Source: Thysanoteuthis rhombus (taxonomy: Eukaryota; Mollusca; Cephalopoda; Oegopsida; Thysanoteuthidae). From it: DNA of 64,000 nucleotides. A program made the position numbers and the translations under genes. The DNA lies in contig OY735225.1 of assembly GCA_963457665.1 (NCBI GenBank), positions 1,642,501 through 1,706,500 on the forward strand, in the 5' to 3' direction. The number at the start of each line of letters is the position of its first letter. Positions within the stretch are counted from its first letter, which is position 1. The notes under the pieces were generated by a model. It searched no databases and was not told the origin of the DNA. It saw nothing but the letters and a program-made list of their open reading frames with translations. Shown one piece after another: positions 52,301 to 61,300 of this stretch.

Positions 52301-55300
52301 TCTTTGTGTTTCTTCTTTCAGAACTCCGGCTCAAGAAAACCCACCGTCCATATTATTTGGTGCAACAGTGGCATGACTTATGTCTACGACACACAGATGT
52401 CAGAGTGGATAGCCTCAAGGGTAAGTTTTGATAGAGAGGAAGAATTTTATCAATTAAAAATGGGATTGTACCACAGATGGTACTTAGTAACTGACTTAGT
52501 TAACCTAGTATTGACCTAGTAACTTGTTTTTTTATATGCTTGACTGACTACTAACCTATTTTTTGATAACAAAAATGAAACTTAGTATAAACTATCTTAG
52601 GGTTGGGAATCAAATAATCAAAAATTGAGAATCTTGTTCTCATTCACAGAAATTTCCTGTTTTGTTTCTTGTTTCTTGTTTCTTTCAGATGAAATCTCAT
52701 CTTGTTTCTCAATTTATACTTCTAGATTATGCATAAGATTTCAGTTTTAGCTTTCAGTAAGGTTTTTTGCCTCTACAGAAAGTTAAATTGTTTGACCTAG
52801 TTTTTCTTCTTTTATACCTAAATTTGATCTACTACTGACCTAGGTATTTTTTCAAAACTATGTACCAATTATCAATTGTAGTATGTATTTTTTTTTCATT
52901 AAAAATGTAATACCAGCCTAAGAGCCTGGTATTAATCGTCTGTCTGCAGATTCACTTGATTTCCAAGTTTGAAGCTGAAATAAAGCTTGGATCATCTCCT
53001 CTCCAGGCCATATTTTGAAACCAAGCCTCTGACTGATCAGAAGTTAGGGAAATAACTTATAATTAATTAATACAACCCAGTGTTGTTTTGGGAACTCAAT
53101 CAAAAAAATAAATCGGATTTTTTATCATTATCATCTTTTAACGTCTGTCGTTGGACCTTTCTATCATGGGGATCACGGAGCCAATACTTTCTGAATTTGT
53201 CTAGTTTGTCTCTCCATCTTGTATTCTGCCGGCTGCAGTTGTGCATCTGATCTCCAGGGATCCATGTTGTAAGTCATGATGTCCATCAGTTGGTAGCCAT
53301 TCTTGCAACATGACCATCCCATTGCCAACTGATTTTTCTGATGGATTCTATCATGTCTCAGACTCTTGTTTTTTTTTCCTTATATATTGTGCTATTTTGT
53401 GATCTCTCCAATTCAGGTTGAGCATGATTCTTTCATGTTCACATTGCATGCTTCTCAGTTCGCGGGTCAGTCTCTAGGTTAGATTCTATGTTTCAGGTCC
53501 ATAGGTGACTATCGGGAGGATGCATTGGTTGGATACTCTTCTTTTTAGGACTAATGGGAACTTCTTGTTATTGAGGGTTGAGCTTGTCATTGTAGAGTGA
53601 TTCTTTGCATGATTTCTTCTCCTTTGAGGATTTCGTGGAGATTCTTTGTCTGAAGTAAATGTAATGGTTCACTTTCTCTAGTTCTGCATTTTCGATTTTG
53701 ATTGTTGTGTGTTTATTTCCAACATGATTATTGCACATGACCTCTATTTTGCTGAAGTTCATGTTAAGGCCATTTTCTTGCTTTCTTCATTCAGTTCATC
53801 TAGCATTTGCTAGAGGTTTGCAAAAGGATGATGTCTGTAAATCTCGAAGCAGGCTGTAAAGAGTTTTGGTGAACTGGTATAACTTTGTCTTACCCCTTTT
53901 TGAGCTGAAAGGGCTCCGAGACTTCATTGTAGCCTGATAAAAGAGCTGCTGTGACTGTATATATGTTGCAGTTCTCTGACATATACAGGGTCTACATCTT
54001 ATAGAGTGATAGCCTCAATGACAAAGGGAATTTCCATTGAGTCAAGGCCTTCTTGAAGTCGATAAATGCTACAGCGAGTGTCATTTTGTATTCTACTGCT
54101 TTCTCTTTTAGCTGATTTATCAAAAGGAGATGGCTTATGGTTGAGTAGCTTCTTCTAAAGCCAGCTTGCTCCCGTGGTTGGTTTTCATCTAGCGTTTTTG
54201 TGATCGGGTTGGTGATGATTTTGTGAATAGTTTGTTGATGCAGTTGAGTAGACTTATTGGTCTGTAGTTGTTGAGGTCTATCGGGAAATAGTAAGGATTT
54301 AATCTCTATGTTGCAAGTATACTTTATCTCACAAATTTAGGAACTTCATATAATTGGTCTGGCTGACTATGTATGTATGTATCATACATGCAGGCTGCGA
54401 TAATGGAGCTAAAGGGTTGAAAATTTCAACATTCACTCCTTATTATGTCAAGAAAAGTTTTGTTGAGGATTTCTTTGCAATGTAAATTTTTGCTAAATTG
54501 ATCCCTAAGAAGGAAAAAAAAACTATTTTCTTTTACTGTGTTGTCTGAAAGTAAAAAAGTTATCTATGCAATGAACAGCATTGTTTCTTCTAGTTTCTCT
54601 GTCTCTAACAATGGACTGTTCCTCTTAAAGGTAAGAGTTTTGCTGGGGAAAAATGCATCTCCTACTCACTATTTAAACAATATAGTGTAGTCTGAAAGAA
54701 AAAAAATTCTTATTTATATAATTATCGAGCAGTAGGATCCAAAGGAAAACGGACCGAGCACTTCCTAGGGTGGGGGACATTTATTAAAAATTTTAGACAA
54801 CAAATTGATAAACTTTTTTATTTTTTGTTGAAAAATGGAATCCAATTTTAAAATTTAGATTAAAATTAGACTTTTTGAATCAAATGCCTTTCTTCATTGA
54901 ATTCTTTTTCATTTACAGACACTCCATTGCTAATGTTTCAGAGAAATGTGTTCTACCCTAAGGAAGAGGAAATGAATGTAAGAAATGTGTTTTTTATACT
55001 TATTTTGTTCAAAATTTGTTGTATAATAATACTGATCAAGTATGATGGGTGATATTAACCTTTAAATTCATAGAAAATTAATTTCAGTATCAAAAGACAT
55101 AACTCTTTATTAGAATTATTTCCCTTTGACCATCAGATGAATTTTAGAAAAATGTTCTATTCAATTTAGAGTAGAGTTTGATTATCTTGAATTCTATTCA
55201 TTAAAGAGTTCCAAGTGGCTCATGAATGCAGGAGTAAAAATAAAACTATATGATATCAGGCACTCACATCCACAATACAAACATATATATGTATATATAT

Positions 55301-58300
55301 TTAAGTACTTTTCTGGTACCAAAGGTACTGAAACTTGTCCAATTTGAAAAAAGCTAAAAAAATTGTAATCCTTTTTCCTATTGAATTATACCTGTTCATA
55401 CTTGATCACAAGCTAGAGTTGAGCCACCCGCAGAACTAGTGAGTGTGTTGTATAAAATAACCATGTACAATACATTATGATAATACCCTACATAAAATAA
55501 CAAACTACTTTTATGGCATAAGCTACATAAAATCATAGCTGAAAGGGATATGGTGTTTGATCAACACAGCTGGGGTGCCATGAAACAGTTATCTATCAAT
55601 TACATCATAATAATCCTTGTTGTTAATAAGAGAAAGATTGTAGAACATTATTTTTTCTGCTGACAGATCTGTCAATTATGGTACAATCGATAAAATTTTA
55701 ATAAAAAATGTAAACATGACTTCAATCAGCACAGGAATACTGTGCGAGTATACAAAAGTATTTTTTCTTTTTTTATGACTAACTTTATGCTATTTTCTAG
55801 CAGTTATAAACAAAATTAAACTTTCAAAGAAGATATTGAATTATTACAATGCGTTTTGAAAGAGTGTTAAAATATGCCATGAGAGTTGCTAGTGTAATGT
55901 ATACAGTATCAACCCCAACACTGGTAAACTTGAACAATTGGCTAAAATGGACAGTCCTGTTTATTGGTCTGTTGTAATGAGAGTTCACTGTCCATCAAAA
56001 CCTTCAATCATAGTAATGATTACACATACTGTCATAGTAAACTCTGGGGCTAGTGGAAAAATTGACTGCTAACACTGTGCAAGTTTATTTTGTTCCTGAG
56101 TAATAAGTTTTATTTCACGATTGATCATGGATAAAAAGTTCAGAAGATGTCAATTATTCTTTTCAAACTTTGCTTTTGCGACCAGGAAGGTGATAGTTTG
56201 AAATCTACTCATTTTCAATTGGGCAACTGGCAAATTTGCACCTTTTTAATCACTTAAGGTAAGAAAAAAAAATTACGTATGACTATCACTTACTATACTC
56301 CAAAGCAATGTTTTAAAGGGAATAATAGCCATTTTCTATACTTTTTTCACATAAGTAATCAAAAAATAACACTCTCTACCAAGGAACAGAAATTGTGTTG
56401 TGCAGTGTAATCATGGTTGAATTTTATAATATCTTTCATTTGAACTCAGTATATGCAGACATGGTTTTAGCTATCTTTACCATTGCTCAATTATTTCCAC
56501 AACTCTTTTTAGGTTTAGTCATTTTCTGCAGAAAGAAACTAAATATTTTTAGTAATGGGGAAGAATTAACAAAGATGGAGAAATAGATTCAAGTCAAAAT
56601 ATTTTCAAATTACACTGTAATCAAAATTTGATTTGATTTAATCAAAACAAAGTCATTTTCTTTTAACTACGTAAAAGAATAAATGGGGGTCGGAATTCTA
56701 TATTCAATCTTCGTTTTGGTCAAATTAGATTCCATTTGGATTATGGTGTATTCTGAAAATTTATGCTTTTGACTTGAATCAATTTTGGAGCCCAGATTCT
56801 ACTTTCGATCCAATTTGTACAATTTCAGGTACATCTTTTTTACTGATACCCTACATATACATACCATACAGTGGTTAGCTCCCTTGTTAATCATGTAAAT
56901 ATAATTGGAGAAATGTGTGTGCGTGTGTGTATGTGTACTGAGATAACTCAACAACTGGCCATTGTTCAAAGTTGATATTATAGATCTAAATTTAGATATA
57001 AAATATCTAATTTGGCAATTGAGTTAAATTTAGAGAAAGGATATCTAATTTGGCAATAGACCAAAATTAAGATATAAAATGTCTAAATAAGCAACACTAG
57101 AAGTAACCGAAATGATTTGAAGATGTAGTTTCATAATATAGATGGAAAATTATTTTACATGACAATTATGACAGGCTGCCCCACCCTCCATAAAGTCCAG
57201 CCCCTTCCAAACATGCCCTTTTGGATCAGGCATTGCCCTGGTAGTAAGATATAGCTAATTATGAGGAACTAATAATGTTGTAATTCAATATGAAGATTTT
57301 ACAAAACAACCTGGCCTGACTGACTGACTGACTGACTCAGCCTAACCCTTGGTTATTATCTTGATAAGATAATATCAGCTGAGTTAACCTAACCCTTGGT
57401 TATTATCTTGATAAGATAATATCAGCTGAGTTGCCAAAATTTGCCCTGACTGACTGACTCACCCTAACCCTAGGTTATTATCGCTAAAAGATAACAACAG
57501 CCGAGTTGCCAAGATGTCCTTAACTTTTTTATTTACATTTATGTTTCAAACGAAAATTAGTACAAATTAGTTACTCATTCCTCCCTTCTCGAATCAAATC
57601 ATTGGCCAAGTTTCCTATGGAAAAGGGTGTGGGTTCGAATCCCAGCTGAGGCTTAAAATTTTTTTTCCAATCATTGCCATTGTTTAATTCACTACTGTAA
57701 GTAATTCGGTCCAAGCAAAAATTTAGTTCCCAAATTGTCTTTTTTTATTCATTATATAGGATACTAATATCTATTACTCACCATACTGTCGACATGGGAA
57801 CAATAAATATACATAGAAATATGTAAAAAATAAAAGTACCGAGAATAATTGATCACAAAAACAAAGTTGGGCCGCGATCTGAGAAGTGAGGACTGAGTTA
57901 TTTCACCACCACTCACTGTAAGAGTCTCGGTAGCTCAAAGATTAGAATAGATCTAGGCTACTTAGGGGCACCCATGGAAAAGGCTCTGGATTCAAATCCT
58001 ACCTGAGGCTCGTTCTTTATTTCCCGATCATCGTCATTTACCGCAAGTAAATCATAATTAATTATGAAAATGGAAATAATGACTTCTTTCTTTTTGTTCA
58101 GGTGTTCTGGACATTTATTTTATAAATTATTCCTGAAATTCTACAATTTAAGATTTTTTTTAAAAAATTCAAAAACTCCAAATTATTACAAACGTACTTC
58201 CATCTTGTATATTTTTTTTCATTGATGGACGCCTTAGATGGCCTGAACAACTGTAACATGTACGTTTTCAACATCCCAATTGTTGGTGCATTAACATCCA

Positions 58301-61300
58301 GTAAATGATTCTAGGTCTGAGTAAACTTTTACAAATCTGCTTTCAATTGGCAGAAGCCAGTTCAGCTCATTTTTCTCTATAATCCTGGATTGAGCATGAA
58401 TGTTTCAAAAGTATAGCCATTCCTAATGCATAAGTGCTGCTAATTAGGTCCTCAGAAGATGGAAACAAACAACTCGAGAAAAAGCAACAAAAATATTTAT
58501 TGCAGCTAGAAGATTGCGTTTATTTTAGGGAATTTTTCTGTTTCATTATGAATTTGTTGGATTATAAAGAAATTAACTTCAAGGTCTCTTATGAAACTAA
58601 AACATTGTTCTATGGCAAAAAAATATCATAAGCTTTCAACATGTAATCGGAAAACATTTTAGTAATATTTTATTCAGGTACGCCTAAATCCGAATCGAGA
58701 GAGTGTTAGGATTAACCGAATTGTATACAATTTGTATAAATCTATCTGTTAATTGTTTGATGTATACTTAGTTGTAATCTACTCTACAATTTGCCTCAAT
58801 TGGTTAATCTTAACATTTGCTCATTCGCTGTTAAAAACAGCACCGTAACTGAGGCCCACCCTAAGGGAAATATTACAAAAATTTCATATTAACTTTTTAG
58901 TTGCTTTTTTATCAATACTTTTATTCATGCAGATTAAAAAAAAAAATAGGAGAGCAACTAAGGAATCCGAACAAAAGTAAAAAGTTTTTCAATTATCAAT
59001 TTTCTTTCAAAGGCAAAAAAAAAAAGGCATTTGTAAATTATCTTTGGATCCAAACTTATTCATTTTCTCTGTGTTTTTTGGGATGTGGTTGGTCTAAAAT
59101 GAATAATCAAAACGTAAATAATAGATTATAGATACTTTTCAATATTTAAGAGCATTTTTTAATTTTTTTTTTTCAAAATATAAAACAATGTACATTTGTG
59201 AGCAGTTTAGTTGATCGATGATAAAACTTTTTACTAAAATTATTTCAATTTGACAACAAAGTTTTCTTGGTAGATTTTTGAAGACATAATTTTAAATTTC
59301 AAAAATATTTTCATACTGTCATCAATACTGACGATTTTTTGTTGAATACAGGAAACATAACAGTCTGAATCTATGTTATGATTAATGATAATATGTTTTT
59401 CTTTTTGTTGCAAGAAAATTTTGGGCTAATTTACTTTAAGGAAAATATTTCTAAAAATTAAGAATAGATTTTTAATGTCTGTTATCATTTTTTTCAAAAT
59501 CGAGTGTCAGTTTCACATTGAAAATTTTTTTCAAAATTGTTTATACCTACATTGTTTTAGTCTGTTGATCAAATTTGTCCTTATATTGGGGGGTCTGTCT
59601 TTCAAAATTGTTGATTTTTGAAATATATCTGGCCCATTTCTGGCTTTTTCATTTAGTCAATGAGTTGATACTGAAAAGGTGGACAAAGCAAAGAAGCTGT
59701 GGCTTAACCACAAGAGAGTATCTTTTTTGTTTACTTTTTGTCATGATGGACAAGGCCTTTCAGCCACTTTTACATCAAAGGGTCAACATGAAGGGAATTA
59801 TTTATGCCAGATAATGAGGAGAATAAAATGTTCAAATAGGTGACTGATGCTAAAATGTAGGGTTGAAAACACTATAAGATGACTTGTTTAGGTTGGTGTG
59901 TCCAATGCTGCTATTTTGTGTGTTTTCTGGGGCGTGGATTCAAAATCTTGTGGGCTACAAAAAGAAGTCTCAGACAGGGTGCTGAATCAATAGGATGCTC
60001 AATCCAATATTATACAGATTAATGGTTCACCTCGACTCAATTACTTTTTTCACTCTGATTAACAAGGGAGCTAACCATTATATGAGTGGTGTACAAGAAA
60101 CAAAAAAGTACCCTATTTCTTTACACCGAAATATAATTAAGAGTCAGTCAAGGTTAGAACTCTAGAAAAGTTATTTCAAAAGAAAGGATGTAGATTATTT
60201 ATAAAAATCATTTGCAAAATATAGAAAGAGAAATGGAAATATTGTTGAAATAAATCAAAGAGACAATTGATGCTCTCAGTAATTCCAAATGCAGAAAATA
60301 TGAACGTGGAATATTTGTTGACTTCCAAAAAGCATTTGACACAGTCAATCATGAAAAAAACTTGATCATTATAGAATTAGAGGACCTACTACGAACTGGT
60401 TTAAATCATATCTGAATAATAGACAGCAATACATCACAGTTCTAGGGTTTAAATCTCAAATGAAAATAATGGAACGTGGAGTTCCTTAAGGATCAGTACT
60501 TGTCCCCTTTCTTTTTCTATAACACATCAACAATCTTCATATTGGAATGACAAAACCTATTACATACCATTCTGCAGATGACACTGGTTTACTTTTGATA
60601 GAGAAATCTTATAAAAAAATATGCAAAAAAAAATTAAATCATGATCTAAAATATCTGTATAAATGGTTATTGGCCAATAAAATTTTCCTAAACACTGACA
60701 AAATAGTGATAATCTTCTTCAGAAAGCCTTCAGAGAAATTACCTGTAAATATTGAAATTAAAATAGATGATCAAAAAATCTACCCTACTTCCCACACTAA
60801 ATATCTCGGTGAATTTCTTGATGGCTCTGTTCATTGTCTAGAGCTAGAAATTAAATTTGGACAGTTTAATAGAATGCATTATAAAACTATACCATATCTA
60901 AATACCCACAAACTATTATTTTTTTTACCATGCTACATTCTCTTCCTCCTTGTCATATGGAAGTCAGGTCCAAGGCATTACCATGTCCAGTATACTAAAG
61001 AAAATTGAAATGCTGCAAAATACAGCAATTAGAATTATAGCTCATAGCAATAATATCATAGAAAAACATTGATAGCATTTATAATACTATTAATGACAAA
61101 GACGATGTATTTACTACAAATTATGTGATACCTAACTATAAGTTCCTAAAAATCTTCAAAGTGGAAGATAGTGTAACTTTGAAAAGTTATACCAATCAAA
61201 AACTTCCTGATAGTTTTGAAAGATTTTTTATGTTTTAAATGGAAAAAATGCTCTATCAATACTACAAATTCATCAAAAGGATCCTTATTTTCAAAACAGA

